This document shows positions 37,135-47,015 of a DNA stretch of 64,000 nucleotides, piece after piece. The stretch is taken from positions 186,001-250,000 of the forward strand of contig NZ_JAUCZH010000001.1 of the NCBI RefSeq assembly GCF_030373185.1, written 5' to 3'. The translations under genes were made by a program, and so were the position numbers. This DNA is from Tabrizicola sp. (GTDB taxonomy: Bacteria > Pseudomonadota > Alphaproteobacteria > Rhodobacterales > Rhodobacteraceae). Numbering within the stretch: position 1 is the first letter of the stretch; each line of letters starts with the position of its first letter. The notes below the pieces were generated by a model that was not told the DNA's origin, ran no database searches, and was given only the letters and a program-made list of their open reading frames with translations.

Positions 37135-39240
37135 GTGGCGATCTCTGGCCAGGCAGACGCAGACACGTCGCTGCTGCGCCCGGCGCGGGCGGGGCTGTTC
37201 CCGTGGATTGCGGTGCTGATCGGCTGCGGGGTCGGCCTGTGGTTTGCCATGCCCAATGAGCCCGGCCCAGGTTCTTACGCCGTGGCCTTGGTGCTCATCG
37301 CCGCTGCGGTGCCGCTGTGGTTGCGCGGACCCGAGGCTTTGCGCCCGCTGGTGATCGTGCTGGCCGCCTTGGCCGCCGGGTGGCTGGCGGCCGGGGTGCG
37401 GGCGCATGCCGTTGCTGCCCCGACGCTGGATTTCCGCTACTACGGCCCGGTGGAAGGGCGGATCATCTGGATCGACCGGTCGCAATCTGATGCGCTGCGG
37501 CTGACGCTGGACCGGGTGGTTCTGCGCGAGGTGCCGCCAGCCCGGACCCCGGAAAAGGTGCGGGTGTCGTTGCAGGCCGATCAGCCATGGCTGGAACCCT
37601 CACCAGGGCAGGTCGTGATCCTGACCGCCAGCCTCGCCGCACCCGAAGGCCCGGTCGAACCGGGGACGTTCGACTTTCGTCGCATGGCCTTTTTCAACGG
37701 ACTCGGCGCGGTCGGCTATACCCGGACGCCGGTCCTGCTGCTGGAGGAACCTTCGGGTGCCGCCCTGCCGATCGACCGGCTGCGCCGCCACATAACCCAG
37801 GCGATGCTGGCGCGGATGGACGGGCAGGCAGGTGCCTTTGCCGCAGGGGCCATGACGGGGGACAGGTCCGCAATCACCGAAGAGACGGTGCAGGCGCTGC
37901 GCGACAGCTCTCTGGCGCATATCCTTGCAATATCGGGGATGAACATGGCCTTCCTGACGGCCTTCGTCTTCGCCCTCTTCCGCTACGGGCTGGCGCTGGT
38001 GCCTTGGGTCGCCTTGCGGTTGAACACCAAGAAGGTGGCGGCGCTGGTCAGCCTTGGGGTGGCGGCGTTCTACCTGCTTTTGTCCGGGGCCAATGTGGCG
38101 ACGGAACGCGCCTTCATCATGATTGCGGTGTTTCTGGGGGCAATCTTGCTGGATCGTCGTGCGCTGACGCTGCGGTCCGTCGCGGTGGCCGGGATCGTCT
38201 TGCTGCTTTACAAGCCGGAAAGCCTGATGGACCCGGGGTTCCAGATGTCCTTCGCTGCCACGATCGCGCTGATTGTCGGCTTTGCAGCGTTGGAGGGCAG
38301 CATCTACCGCCAGCGTCTGCCGCGCTGGGTGATGCCGGTTTTCACGCTGTTTCTAAGCTCGCTGATCGGCGGCTTGGCAACGGCCCCCTATGCCGCCGCG
38401 CATTTCAACCGCTTCACCGATTATGGTCTTCTGGCGAACCTTCTGACTGTGCCGGTCATGGGCGCCCTGATCATGCCGGGGGGGGCGATGGCCGCGCTTC
38501 TGGCACCCTTCGGACTTGCGGCGCTGCCGCTTTGGGTGATGGAGCAGGGCGCGCGCTGGACCTTGTTCGTGGCCCACTGGATTGCCGGGCTCGACGGTTC
38601 GGTCACCGCGATCCCCGCGCCGGGGCCTTTGGTCTTGCCGCTGCTGACGCTGGGGGCGATCTGGCTTATCCTGTGGCGGGGCTGGATACAGGCTGCGGGG
38701 CTGGTGCCGGTTCTCGTCGCCTTGGGTCTTTGGATTCTGGCGGAGCGGCCGCTGCTGCTGATATCGGGCGATGGCAAGCTGGTCGGCCTGGCCGGGCCAG
38801 AGGGCAGGGTGCTTTCGGCGGCCACGGGCGGCGGATTTTCGGCGGAAAGCTGGTTGGAGAACGATGGTGATCTGGCAAGCCAGAAACTCGCTGCCGCGCG
38901 GGATGGCTTTACGGGGCCAAAGGGTGAGCGTTGGTTTGATGTGGGGGGCAGCAAAGCCGTCGCCTTGTCAGGAAAGGGCGCCGCATCCTTGCTTGGCCCC
39001 GCTTGTGCCAGTGGCGCCTTGGTGATCCTTGCCGAAGTGGCTGACCCGGTGCCAGAAGGTTGCCGGCTGATCGACCAGAAACTGCTTGCGCGCACCGGCC
39101 CCCTTGCGTTCCGCGACCATCACGATGGAATCAGGATCGAACAGACCCGGGTCGGTCGCAGGATATGGTCACCCCGTTCGCAGAAGGCGGACCTGGCGGG
39201 TGTGCTGACCATCCCGACGGACCTTGCTGCGGATCAATAG
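37135..39240 (+). CDS. ComEC/Rec2 family membrane protein without the metallo-beta-lactamase domain
   Basis: A 701-residue polytopic membrane protein of the DNA-uptake channel family. The N-terminal DUF4131-like part is followed by the competence region with [20 protein letters not shown], the usual HxxxxSGxxxG signature, and about ten membrane helices. The C-terminal part has no HxHxDH zinc motif, so the nuclease-like beta-lactamase domain of Bacillus ComEC is absent or decayed. The start is a GTG with the site AGACAAGG. It overlaps the convergent lexA by 7 bases. DNA uptake has not been shown here. Confidence 0.88.
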   Translation: MAISGQADADTSLLRPARAGLFPWIAVLIGCGVGLWFAMPNEPGPGSYAVALVLIAAAVPLWLRGPEALRPLVIVLAALAAGWLAAGVRAHAVAAPTLDFRYYGPVEGRIIWIDRSQSDALRLTLDRVVLREVPPARTPEKVRVSLQADQPWLEPSPGQVVILTASLAAPEGPVEPGTFDFRRMAFFNGLGAVGYTRTPVLLLEEPSGAALPIDRLRRHITQAMLARMDGQAGAFAAGAMTGDRSAITEETVQALRDSSLAHILAISGMNMAFLTAFVFALFRYGLALVPWVALRLNTKKVAALVSLGVAAFYLLLSGANVATERAFIMIAVFLGAILLDRRALTLRSVAVAGIVLLLYKPESLMDPGFQMSFAATIALIVGFAALEGSIYRQRLPRWVMPVFTLFLSSLIGGLATAPYAAAHFNRFTDYGLLANLLTVPVMGALIMPGGAMAALLAPFGLAALPLWVMEQGARWTLFVAHWIAGLDGSVTAIPAPGPLVLPLLTLGAIWLILWRGWIQAAGLVPVLVALGLWILAERPLLLISGDGKLVGLAGPEGRVLSAATGGGFSAESWLENDGDLASQKLAAARDGFTGPKGERWFDVGGSKAVALSGKGAASLLGPACASGALVILAEVADPVPEGCRLIDQKLLARTGPLAFRDHHDGIRIEQTRVGRRIWSPRSQKADLAGVLTIPTDLAADQ

Positions 39241-39920
39241 CTGCGGATCAGGCCGACAAGCCGCCCTTGAACCTTGACCAGATGATCGGGGAAAACCCGC
39301 GTTTCATAGGCCGGGTTCGCGGCCTCCAGCGCAATCATGTTGCCACGGCGGCGAAAGCGCTTCAGCGTCGCCTCATGGTCTTCGACCAGCGCAACCACGA
39401 TATCGCCATTTTCCGCAGTGGCCTGTTCCCGGATGACCACGATGTCCCCATCGTTGATCCCGGCTTCGATCATGGAGTCACCCTTCACCTCCAGCGCGTA
39501 ATGCTGGCCCTTGCCCGACAGCATGGAACCCGGAACGGTGACATGATGCGACACTTCGGAAATCGCTTCGATCGGTACACCGGCGGCAATGCGGCCCATC
39601 ACAGGCAGTTCAAGCGCATGGATGCTCGACACCTCCAGCGCGCCGCGCGGGGGATCGGCACGGTCGCCCGCAATCACCCGTGGGGTGAAGCCGGGCTTTT
39701 CCATCGCTTCGGGCAGCTTGATGATTTCAAGCGCCCGGGCGCGGTGGGCAAGACGGCGGATGAAGCCGCGTTCTTCCAGCGCCGTGATCAGCCGGTGGAT
39801 GCCGGACTTGGACCGCAGGTCCAGCGCATCCTTCATTTCGTCAAACGATGGTGGAACACCGTCACGGTCCATGCGTTGCTTGATGAAGTCGAGAAGTTCC
39901 AACTGCTTGCGTGTCAGCAT
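39234..39920 (-). CDS. lexA: SOS repressor LexA
   Basis: The SOS regulator, self-cleaved when RecA is activated. The winged helix domain begins [17 protein letters not shown], with [20 protein letters not shown]. The cleavage bond is Ala113–Gly114 in [11 protein letters not shown]. The serine–lysine dyad is Ser149 (GDSMIEAGI) and Lys187 (EATLKRF). The 228 residues are typical of alphaproteobacterial LexA. The ATG at 39920 was chosen over 39938. A LexA box lies in its own promoter at 39953–39967. Gene order next to moeA–moaC–trpC is conserved in the group. Confidence 0.97.
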   Translation of the reverse strand: MLTRKQLELLDFIKQRMDRDGVPPSFDEMKDALDLRSKSGIHRLITALEERGFIRRLAHRARALEIIKLPEAMEKPGFTPRVIAGDRADPPRGALEVSSIHALELPVMGRIAAGVPIEAISEVSHHVTVPGSMLSGKGQHYALEVKGDSMIEAGINDGDIVVIREQATAENGDIVVALVEDHEATLKRFRRRGNMIALEAANPAYETRVFPDHLVKVQGRLVGLIRSY

Positions 39921-39952
39921 GCCCGGCCCCTGCACCATTCTGTTAACGCAAT

Positions 39953-39967
39953 GTTCTGCCCGTGTTC
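39953..39967 (-). promoter_or_regulatory. LexA box in the lexA promoter
   Basis: GTTC-N7-GTTC exactly (GTTCTGCCCGTGTTC on the plus strand, GAAC-N7-GAAC on the coding strand), 33 bases before the lexA start. TTGACA about 30 bases upstream can be the −35, and the box covers the −10 region. It matches the known alphaproteobacterial operator, so autoregulation is expected. Confidence 0.85.
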
Positions 39968-39998
39968 CCGGTTTGTGTCAAGCCTTTTCGCCGTCGCC

Positions 39999-41180
39999 CT
40001 ATAGCGCCAGAAAGGGAACCGTCTCACCAGCCGCCCTTGGGCCATCATTCACCGGGCGGATCAGAAGGGCATTTGCCTCGCCCAGAATGGACAGAAGCGC
40101 CGAATCCTGCCGGTCGAAAGGCGTGATCACGGGCAACCCGTCCGCAAGGGTCAACCGCGCGCGCATGTAATGGGCGCGCGGGCCATTGGCGGGCAGATCA
40201 AGCGCAAGCCGGGCAGCGCGGGGCTGTGGGGCAGGGTCAGGCTGGCCCAGCATCGCGCGCACCATCGGCAACAGGAAAAGGTGGCCACAGATAATGGCTG
40301 AAACCGGGTTTCCGGGCAGGCCCAGCATCGCCACCCCGTTGAGCCGCCCGGCCATCAGCGGCTTGCCGGGCCGCAATGCCAGCTTCCAGAAGGCATGATC
40401 CAGCCCGGCCACCCGCCCGACAAGATCATGATCGCCAACCGAGGCCCCGCCGATGGTCACGATCAGATCGGCATCGGAGGCAAGGGACAGGACGGTTGCA
40501 AGTTCGGCCTCGGTGTCGCGCGCGATGGGCAGAAGCCGGGCCTCGCCGCCCTCGGCCTCGACCATCGCTTTCAGCGCAAAGCTGTTGGAGGCGATGATCT
40601 GATCCGGGCGCGGGTCTTCGCCCGGCATCACCAGCTCATCGCCCGTGGCGACAAGGGCCACCACCGGGCGACGGGTCACGGTGACGGTGGGAATGTTCAT
40701 CGCGGCCAGCAGCGCAAGGTCGGCCGGGCGCAGACGGCGGGGGGGAAGGCTGTCGCGGGCGCGGAAATCCTGGCCTTGCGGGCGGATATGCGGACCTTTG
40801 TCCGAACCCGGACGCAAGGTGATACGGGGGCCGTCAGGGGGGCCGTCGCGGTCAACATCTTCCTGAATGATCACACGCGTCGCCCCTTCGGGGATCGGCG
40901 CGCCGGTGAAGATGCGCACCGCTTCACCCGGCCCGACAGTCCCCGCGAAAGCATGCCCCGCTCCCGCCTCGCCGATGACGGAAAAACTGTCACCGGGGCC
41001 GGGATTCCCCTGCACGGCATATCCATCCATCGCCGAGGCGGCAAAGGGTGGCTGGTCGCGCCGGGCCACGGCGGGCGCGCACATCCAGCGGCCAGCGGCC
41101 GAGGCCAACGGCACGGATTCGCTTGGAAGCGGTGCGGACAGGGCGATGCAATGGCCAAGCGCCTCTTCGACCGAGATCAT
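39999..41180 (-). CDS. moeA: Molybdopterin molybdenumtransferase MoeA
   Basis: Inserts molybdate into adenylated molybdopterin in cofactor synthesis. About 393 residues with the MoeA domains: the linker SAMDGYAV near the start, VRIFTGAPIPEGATRVIIQED in the barrel, ALVATGDELVMPGEDPRPDQ and GLPGNPVSAII in the catalytic MogA-like domain, and the C-terminal beta domain. The ATG overlaps the moaC stop by one base (TGATG); a GTG one codon earlier is in frame. Other moa genes are elsewhere. Confidence 0.95.
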   Translation of the reverse strand: MISVEEALGHCIALSAPLPSESVPLASAAGRWMCAPAVARRDQPPFAASAMDGYAVQGNPGPGDSFSVIGEAGAGHAFAGTVGPGEAVRIFTGAPIPEGATRVIIQEDVDRDGPPDGPRITLRPGSDKGPHIRPQGQDFRARDSLPPRRLRPADLALLAAMNIPTVTVTRRPVVALVATGDELVMPGEDPRPDQIIASNSFALKAMVEAEGGEARLLPIARDTEAELATVLSLASDADLIVTIGGASVGDHDLVGRVAGLDHAFWKLALRPGKPLMAGRLNGVAMLGLPGNPVSAIICGHLFLLPMVRAMLGQPDPAPQPRAARLALDLPANGPRAHYMRARLTLADGLPVITPFDRQDSALLSILGEANALLIRPVNDGPRAAGETVPFLAL

Positions 41181-41671
41181 CACTTCACCTCGTAACGGCC
41201 TGATTTTCCGCCATCTTTCAGCACAAGACGTATGCCGTCGATCACCATCGACTTTTCCACTGCCTTGACCATGTCATAGACCGTCAGCGCCGCGACCGAC
41301 ACGGCGGTCAGCGCCTCCATCTCGACCCCGGTCTGGCCCGAGGTCTTGACGGTGGCCGCAATTCGGATGCCGGGCAGGTCGGCATCGGGCGTCAGTTCCA
41401 GCGCAACCTTGGTGATCGGCAGGGGGTGGCACAGCGGGATCAGGTCGGCGGTCTTCTTGGCCGCCATGATCCCCGCCAGACGGGCGACAGACAGCACATC
41501 GCCCTTCTTTGCCCGGCCTTCGGTGATCAGCGCCAGCGTTTCGGCAGTCATCCGCACCACGCCTTCGGCCACCGCAAGCCGGTCGGTAACAGGCTTGTCC
41601 GAGACATCGACCATATGCGCCTGACCCCGGTCGTCGAAATGCGACAGTTCAGGTTTTGCCGGGCGCGTCAC
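41180..41671 (-). CDS. moaC: Cyclic pyranopterin monophosphate synthase accessory protein MoaC
   Basis: Forms cyclic pyranopterin monophosphate with MoaA in the first step of molybdenum cofactor synthesis. A 163-residue protein with the family signatures [36 protein letters not shown] and [11 protein letters not shown]. The start overlaps trpC by four bases (ATGA), and the stop overlaps moeA, so it is coupled between a tryptophan gene and a molybdenum cofactor gene. Confidence 0.96.
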   Translation of the reverse strand: MTRPAKPELSHFDDRGQAHMVDVSDKPVTDRLAVAEGVVRMTAETLALITEGRAKKGDVLSVARLAGIMAAKKTADLIPLCHPLPITKVALELTPDADLPGIRIAATVKTSGQTGVEMEALTAVSVAALTVYDMVKAVEKSMVIDGIRLVLKDGGKSGRYEVK

Positions 41672-42480
41672 AGCCCACCCTGTGCAGTCAGGGGGCGCGA
41701 CAGGATCGCGCGGGTTGCGGCCTCGACATCAGGTTGCCGCATCAGGCTTTCCCCGATCAGGAAACAACGCGCGCCGTATTGGGCAAGATCCGCCAGATCG
41801 TCGGGCGTATAAAGCCCGCTTTCCGCGATGATCAGCCGGTCTTCCGGCACACGCCGTGCCAGACGGCGGGTGGTGTCCAGCGTGACCTCAAACGAATGGA
41901 GGTTGCGGTTGTTGATGCCGATCAGTGGGGATTTGAGCAGGGCGGCACGGTCCAGCTCTACCTCGTCATGCACCTCGATCAGCACATCCATGCCAAGCTC
42001 GACGGCGGAAGCTTCAAGTTCGGCGGCTTGCGCATCTTCAAGCGAAGCCATGATCAACAGGACGCAATCGGCGTTCAGCGCGCGGGATTGTGTCACCTGC
42101 CACGGATCGTAAAGGAAATCCTTGCGCAGGCAGGGCAGCGTCACCGCATCATGCGCGGCCACCAGAAATTCATCCGCGCCCTGAAACGAAGGCCCATCGG
42201 TCAGGACCGAAAGGCAGGTCGCCCCTCCGGCCTGATAGGCGCGGGCCAGTTCCGGCGGGTCGAAATCGGGGCGGATAAGGCCTTTCGACGGGCTGGCCTT
42301 CTTGATCTCGGCAATCAACCCATAGCCGGTGTGCGCCGCGTCGCGCAGCGCGCGGGCAAAACCCCGCGGGGCAGGGGCCTCGCGGGCGGCGGCTTCCAGA
42401 TCGGCCAGCGGCGTTGCGGCCTTGGCTTTCGCCACTTCCTCAAGCTTGTAGGCTTTGATGCGGTCGAGAATCGTGCTCAT
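41668..42480 (-). CDS. trpC: Indole-3-glycerol phosphate synthase
   Basis: Closes the indole ring from CdRP in tryptophan synthesis. A 270-residue TIM barrel with [20 protein letters not shown] (catalytic lysine region), [32 protein letters not shown] and [12 protein letters not shown]. There is no fused TrpF domain, so phosphoribosylanthranilate isomerase is elsewhere. It follows trpD with 11 bases between. Confidence 0.97.
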   Translation of the reverse strand: MSTILDRIKAYKLEEVAKAKAATPLADLEAAAREAPAPRGFARALRDAAHTGYGLIAEIKKASPSKGLIRPDFDPPELARAYQAGGATCLSVLTDGPSFQGADEFLVAAHDAVTLPCLRKDFLYDPWQVTQSRALNADCVLLIMASLEDAQAAELEASAVELGMDVLIEVHDEVELDRAALLKSPLIGINNRNLHSFEVTLDTTRRLARRVPEDRLIIAESGLYTPDDLADLAQYGARCFLIGESLMRQPDVEAATRAILSRPLTAQGGL

Positions 42481-42491
42481 CCTGGCCCCTC

Positions 42492-43505
42492 TCAGGCGTT
42501 GGTCAGGCGACGAAGCGCCTCGACCTTGGCGCGGGCAGCGCCGGAATCGATCGACGCGCGGGCTTGTTCCACGCCTTCGGCAAGGTTGGCGACATGGTCC
42601 GCAACAACCAGTGCCGCAGCAGAGTTCAGGAGAACGGCGTCACGGTATGCCCCGGCGGCACCGTCCAGCAAGGCACGGAAGGCGGCGGCATTTTCTGCTG
42701 GAGAGCCGCCGAGTATGGCCTCGAACGGATGGGGGGAAAGCCCGGCGTCCTCGGGGTGCAAGGTGAACTCGCGCACGGCACCCGCCTCGACGGCGGCCAC
42801 CTTCGTTGCCCCGGCGATCGAGATTTCATCGGTCCCGTCCGACCCATGCACCAGCCACGCCTTTTCCGACCCGAGCGCCAGCAGCGTTTCCGCCATCGGC
42901 CGGATCATCGCGTCGGAAAACGCCCCGGTCAGCTGGCGTTTCACCCCGGCAGGGTTGGTCAGCGGCCCAAGGATGTTGAAAATCGTCCGGGTGCCTAGTT
43001 CGGCCCGCACCGGCATGACATGACGGATGGCAGGGTGATGCATCGGGGCCATCATGAAGCCGATCCCGGCCTCCGACAGGCAGCGTTCCACCACGTCAGG
43101 TCCGACCATGACGTTCAGCCCCATTTCCGTCAGCGCATCCGCCGCACCGGATTTGGAAGACAGGTTGCGGTTGCCGTGCTTGGCCACGACGACCCCCGCC
43201 CCGGCCACGACAAAGGCCGTCGCGGTCGAGATGTTCAGCGTGCCTTTGCCATCCCCCCCGGTGCCGACGATATCCATCGCCCCTTCGGGAGCCTTCACCG
43301 GGTTGCATTTCGCCCGCATGACGCTGGCGGCGGCGGCGTATTCATCCACCGTCTCGCCCCTTGTGCGCAGGGCCATCAGGAACCCCCCCATCTGGGCAGG
43401 CGTGCCTTCGCCCTCGAACAAAGCCTCGAACGCGGCCTCGGCCTCGGCGCGGGTCAGCGGGCGGGTGGCGGCGATGCCGATCAGGGGTTTCAGCGTCTCG
43501 CTCAT
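42492..43505 (-). CDS. trpD: Anthranilate phosphoribosyltransferase
   Basis: Second step of tryptophan synthesis: PRPP plus anthranilate to PRA. A 337-residue protein with the glycine-rich [13 protein letters not shown]-like motif ([20 protein letters not shown]), [20 protein letters not shown] and [18 protein letters not shown]. No fusion to TrpG. The start overlaps trpG by four bases (ATGA). Confidence 0.97.
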   Translation of the reverse strand: MSETLKPLIGIAATRPLTRAEAEAAFEALFEGEGTPAQMGGFLMALRTRGETVDEYAAAASVMRAKCNPVKAPEGAMDIVGTGGDGKGTLNISTATAFVVAGAGVVVAKHGNRNLSSKSGAADALTEMGLNVMVGPDVVERCLSEAGIGFMMAPMHHPAIRHVMPVRAELGTRTIFNILGPLTNPAGVKRQLTGAFSDAMIRPMAETLLALGSEKAWLVHGSDGTDEISIAGATKVAAVEAGAVREFTLHPEDAGLSPHPFEAILGGSPAENAAAFRALLDGAAGAYRDAVLLNSAAALVVADHVANLAEGVEQARASIDSGAARAKVEALRRLTNA

Positions 43506-44089
43506 GCCGGAACCCGGGCGCGGGCTTCATCAAGGAAGTTGCGCAAAAGCTGGTGGCCGTGCTGCGAGGCGATGCTTTCGGGATGAAACTGCACGCCTTC
43601 GATCAGGTGGTGCTTGTGGCGCAGACCCATGATGGTGCCATCTTCAAGCCAGGCCGTGATTTCCAGGTCCGCAGGCAGGCTTTCGCGGTCAACCACCAGG
43701 CTGTGATACCGCGTGGCCTGAAACGGCGAGGGCAGGCCGCGAAACACCCCTTTGCCCGCATGAAACATGTTGCCCATCTTGCCATGCACGATCTCGTGGC
43801 AGCGCACGACCCTGCCGCCAAACGCCTCGCCAATGGTCTGGTGGCCAAGGCAGACGCCCAGAAGCGGGATATCTGCCACGGCGGCGGCCTTGGTCAGCGG
43901 CAGGCAGATGCCAGCCGCCGCAGGGTCACAAGGGCCGGGGGACAGCACGATCACCTCGGGCCGCATGGCGATCACATCCTGCACTTCAAGCGCGTCATTG
44001 CGCCTGACCACGACATCGGCGCCAAGCTCGCCCAGATAATGGACAAGGTTGTAGGTAAAGCTGTCGTAGTTGTCGATCAGTAGGAGCAT
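43502..44089 (-). CDS. trpG: Anthranilate synthase component II (glutamine amidotransferase)
   Basis: Supplies ammonia to TrpE. A 195-residue class I amidotransferase: N-terminal [18 protein letters not shown], oxyanion and cysteine nucleophile Cys80 in [17 protein letters not shown], and the histidine–glutamate pair in VQFHPESI near the end. PabA of folate synthesis has the same fold, and some species use one protein for both. The partner trpE is 13.5 kb away, not adjacent. Confidence 0.95.
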   Translation of the reverse strand: MLLLIDNYDSFTYNLVHYLGELGADVVVRRNDALEVQDVIAMRPEVIVLSPGPCDPAAAGICLPLTKAAAVADIPLLGVCLGHQTIGEAFGGRVVRCHEIVHGKMGNMFHAGKGVFRGLPSPFQATRYHSLVVDRESLPADLEITAWLEDGTIMGLRHKHHLIEGVQFHPESIASQHGHQLLRNFLDEARARVPA

Positions 44090-44189
44090 GGCGCGGCAAC
44101 CGTTGGGGCGGGGTTGGGGCTGTTATCGCGCATGCCGGGGGCGGTGTAAACCGCAGGACAGTATGGCCGATCATGGATCGAGGGCCAGT

Positions 44190-44203
44190 ATCCAGCGCTG
44201 GAT
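44190..44203. promoter_or_regulatory. 14-base perfect palindrome upstream of trpG
   Basis: ATCCAGCGCTGGAT about 100 bases upstream of the trpG start. It could be an operator for trpGDC–moaC–moeA, but a few perfect 14-base palindromes are expected by chance in 64 kb. Confidence 0.3.
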
Positions 44204-44259
44204 TCAGCAAGGTTCCCCCTGCAAATCCCGCCCTTTTGGCGCCCCAAAGGCCTAAGGTG

Positions 44260-45759
44260 TCACGGCACCCGGGCGTAGCGGTCTTCGTAGCGGATGATAT
44301 CGTCTTCCCCCAGATAGGCGCCGGTCTGCACCTCGATCAGGATCATCGGCACAAGGCCGGGGTTTTCCAGCCGGTGAATCGCGCCCAATGGCACATAGAT
44401 CGACTGGTTTTCCGAAATCAGGCTGACCGTTTCGCCCACCGTCACCCGGGCCGTTCCCTGCACCACGATCCAGTGTTCGGCCCGGTGCAGATGTGATTGC
44501 AGCGACAGCGCCGCGCCGGGATGGACATGGATGCGCTTGACCTGAAAGCGGTCCCCCGCACCGATGGTTTCATAGCAGCCCCAGGGCCGGTGTTCGCGCG
44601 CAAAGCCAGTGGCCTGTGGCGCGCCCCGCGCCTTCAGCGCATCAACCGCCAGCCGCACCGACTGGGCCGACCCGGCATCCGCCACCAGCACCGCATCGCG
44701 CGTGGCAACGGCAATCACATTCTTCAGCCCGATCCCGACCAGTTCCACCCCGTCATGATCCGACCGCAGAAGCGTGTTTTCGCAGCCAAGCGCCGTTGCA
44801 TTGCCTTGCAGGGCCGTCCCGGAGGCATCGCGCCCCGCCTCGGCAAAAACGGCAGCCCAGGAGCCCAGATCGGTCCAGCGGCCATCAAAGCGGACAACCG
44901 AAAGCCCATCCGCCTTTTCCATGATCGCATGGTCGATCGAGATCGCAGCAATCCCGTCCCAGGCGGCAGGGTCCAGCCGCACGAAACCAAGGTCATGGGT
45001 CGCGGCCTCAAGGGCGGCCTTGGCGGCGACCACAATCGCCGGCGCATGCAAGCTTGCCGCGGCGATCAGCACATCGGCGCGCAACAGGAAAACCCCGGCG
45101 TTCCACAGGCAATCAGGGTTGGCAAGCAAAGCCTCGGCAACCTCGACCGGGGGTTTTTCGGTGAAACGGGTCAGGCTGCGGACCCCGGGATGGCTGATCG
45201 CCCCACATTCCAGCCAGCCATAGCCGGTTTCGGCATGGGTGGGGCCGATGCCGAAGGTGACGATACGGCCATCACGGGCCGCCCCTGCTCCGGTTTCGAC
45301 CGCCGTGCGAAAGGCGGCGGCGTCGGCGATCAGGTGATCGGTCGGGGTCAGCAACATCAGCGCATCCGGGGTCGTCCGCGCCAGCAGCAGCGCCGCCGCA
45401 ATCGCCGCCGGGGCGGTATTGCGCGCCGCCGGTTCGATCAGCACGGCCTGAGGCGTGATGCGCACCGCGTTCAACTGCTCGGTCACGATGAAACGGAAGG
45501 CTTCCGCGGTCACCACAATGGGTGCAGCAAAGCCTGCCGCCTCAAAACGCCGGGCCGCAGCCTGAAACAGGCAATCTTCGCCGATCAGAGGGACAAACTG
45601 CTTTGGCATTCGCGCGCGGGACGCTGGCCAAAGCCGCGTCCCGGCCCCCCCGGCAAGCAGCACCGGGGTGATCAGCCCAAGGTCCGTGGCGCTGGCATCA
45701 GTTCGTCCGACCTCAGCCTGTCCTATGTCGGCATGGTCGTCCCGCAGGTTGCCGTCCAT
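44260..45759 (-). CDS. Mannose-1-phosphate guanylyltransferase / mannose-6-phosphate isomerase (bifunctional)
   Basis: Makes GDP-mannose from GTP and mannose-1-phosphate, with a second cupin domain that interconverts fructose-6-P and mannose-6-P, for exopolysaccharide and LPS sugars. The 499 residues show the N-terminal nucleotidyltransferase (LLAGGAGTRLWPASRARMPK, with the pyrophosphorylase signature) and the C-terminal cupin (RIHVHPGAALSLQSHLHRAE and the metal-binding HLHRAEHWIVV, QSIYVPLGAIHRLENPG). A GGAGG site precedes the ATG. It stands alone between trpG and tdh. Confidence 0.93.
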   Translation of the reverse strand: MDGNLRDDHADIGQAEVGRTDASATDLGLITPVLLAGGAGTRLWPASRARMPKQFVPLIGEDCLFQAAARRFEAAGFAAPIVVTAEAFRFIVTEQLNAVRITPQAVLIEPAARNTAPAAIAAALLLARTTPDALMLLTPTDHLIADAAAFRTAVETGAGAARDGRIVTFGIGPTHAETGYGWLECGAISHPGVRSLTRFTEKPPVEVAEALLANPDCLWNAGVFLLRADVLIAAASLHAPAIVVAAKAALEAATHDLGFVRLDPAAWDGIAAISIDHAIMEKADGLSVVRFDGRWTDLGSWAAVFAEAGRDASGTALQGNATALGCENTLLRSDHDGVELVGIGLKNVIAVATRDAVLVADAGSAQSVRLAVDALKARGAPQATGFAREHRPWGCYETIGAGDRFQVKRIHVHPGAALSLQSHLHRAEHWIVVQGTARVTVGETVSLISENQSIYVPLGAIHRLENPGLVPMILIEVQTGAYLGEDDIIRYEDRYARVP

Positions 45760-45845
45760 GTCGCCTCCACCCCGTCACACGCTACCCGACCGCGGCCCAG
45801 TCTGGGCAGACAAGGTTACCAACTGGTAAACGGCTGTCGATGATT

Positions 45846-45873
45846 CCCGGGCACGAAAGAGGGCATGCCCGGG
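45846..45873 (-). terminator. Possible terminator downstream of tdh
   Basis: CCCGGGCA and TGCCCGGG pair with a 12-base loop about 105 bases after the tdh stop (minus strand). There is no T-run, so it may only be a structural element between tdh and the manC-type gene. Confidence 0.3.
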
Positions 45874-45977
45874 CGTATCTGCCGTCCAGGGCGCATCAGG
45901 CCAGGCTCGGCACCGCTATTGCCATACACTCAACGCTGTGGGGACGACAGGTTGTCGGCCTTTGGCGGCGGACCGGT

Positions 45978-47015
45978 TCAGGTCCAGTCCAGCACTACCT
46001 TGCCAGACAGGCCCGACCGCATGGCCGCAAAGCCCTCGTCAAACCGGTCCACCGGAAAGCGGTGAGTGATCACGCGGCGGATATCCAGACCGTTTTCCAG
46101 CATGGCAATCATCTTGTACCAGGTCTCGAAGATCTCACGCCCGTAAACGCCCTTGATGGTGATTGCCTTGAAGACGATCCGGCTCCAGTCCACCGGGGAT
46201 TTCCCCGGCGGGATACCCAGCATCGCGATGCGCCCGCCCATGACCATGTGTTCAACCATCTGGTCCAGCGCCTGCTGACTGCCCGACATCTCCATCCCTA
46301 CATCAAAGCCCTGCGACATCTTCAGCGCCGGATAGACTGACCGCAGGTCGGTGTTGGCCACATTGACCGGGACCACATCGGCCACCTGTCCGGCCAGATC
46401 AAGCCGGGCCTGATTGATGTCGGTGATCACCACATGCCGCGCGCCCACATGGCGGGCAACAGCGGCGGCCATGATGCCGATGGGGCCGGCCCCGGTGATC
46501 AGCACATCCTCACCGATCAGATCAAACGACAACGCAGTGTGGACGGCATTGCCAAGAGGATCAAGGATCGCGCCGATCTCGTCATCGATCGCGTCGGGCA
46601 AGGGGACGACGTTGAAGGCGGGCAGACGCAGGAACTGGGCAAAGGCGCCGGGTTCATTCACACCGATGCCCCGGGTTTCGGGATCAAGGTGGAACTTGCC
46701 CGACCGGCTTTGACGGCTGGTCTTGCCGATCAGATGACCTTCGCCCGAACAGCGCTGGCCGATGGACAGGCCTTCGACATTGCGGCCGATTTCCACGATC
46801 TCGCCCGCGAACTCATGACCGGTGACAAGCGGCACGGGAACCGTCTTCTGCGCCCAGGCATCCCAGTTCCAGATATGGATATCGGTGCCGCAGATGCCGG
46901 TCTTGTTGATGCGGATCAGCACATCATCCGGGCCGATTTCCGGCACCGGGCGCGTCTGCATCCACAGGCCGGGTTCCGGGCGCGCCTTCACCAGCGCCTT
47001 CATCTCGTTTGTCAT
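45978..47015 (-). CDS. tdh: L-threonine 3-dehydrogenase (structural-zinc cysteines missing)
   Basis: Oxidises threonine to 2-amino-3-ketobutyrate with NAD. A 345-residue medium-chain dehydrogenase: catalytic zinc ligands in [13 protein letters not shown] and [13 protein letters not shown]-binding [13 protein letters not shown]. The lobe that usually holds four cysteines reads [20 protein letters not shown] with none, so the structural zinc is absent here. The flanking [20 protein letters not shown] is normal. It overlaps kbl by four bases; kbl turns the product into glycine and acetyl-CoA. Confidence 0.94.
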   Translation of the reverse strand: MTNEMKALVKARPEPGLWMQTRPVPEIGPDDVLIRINKTGICGTDIHIWNWDAWAQKTVPVPLVTGHEFAGEIVEIGRNVEGLSIGQRCSGEGHLIGKTSRQSRSGKFHLDPETRGIGVNEPGAFAQFLRLPAFNVVPLPDAIDDEIGAILDPLGNAVHTALSFDLIGEDVLITGAGPIGIMAAAVARHVGARHVVITDINQARLDLAGQVADVVPVNVANTDLRSVYPALKMSQGFDVGMEMSGSQQALDQMVEHMVMGGRIAMLGIPPGKSPVDWSRIVFKAITIKGVYGREIFETWYKMIAMLENGLDIRRVITHRFPVDRFDEGFAAMRSGLSGKVVLDWT

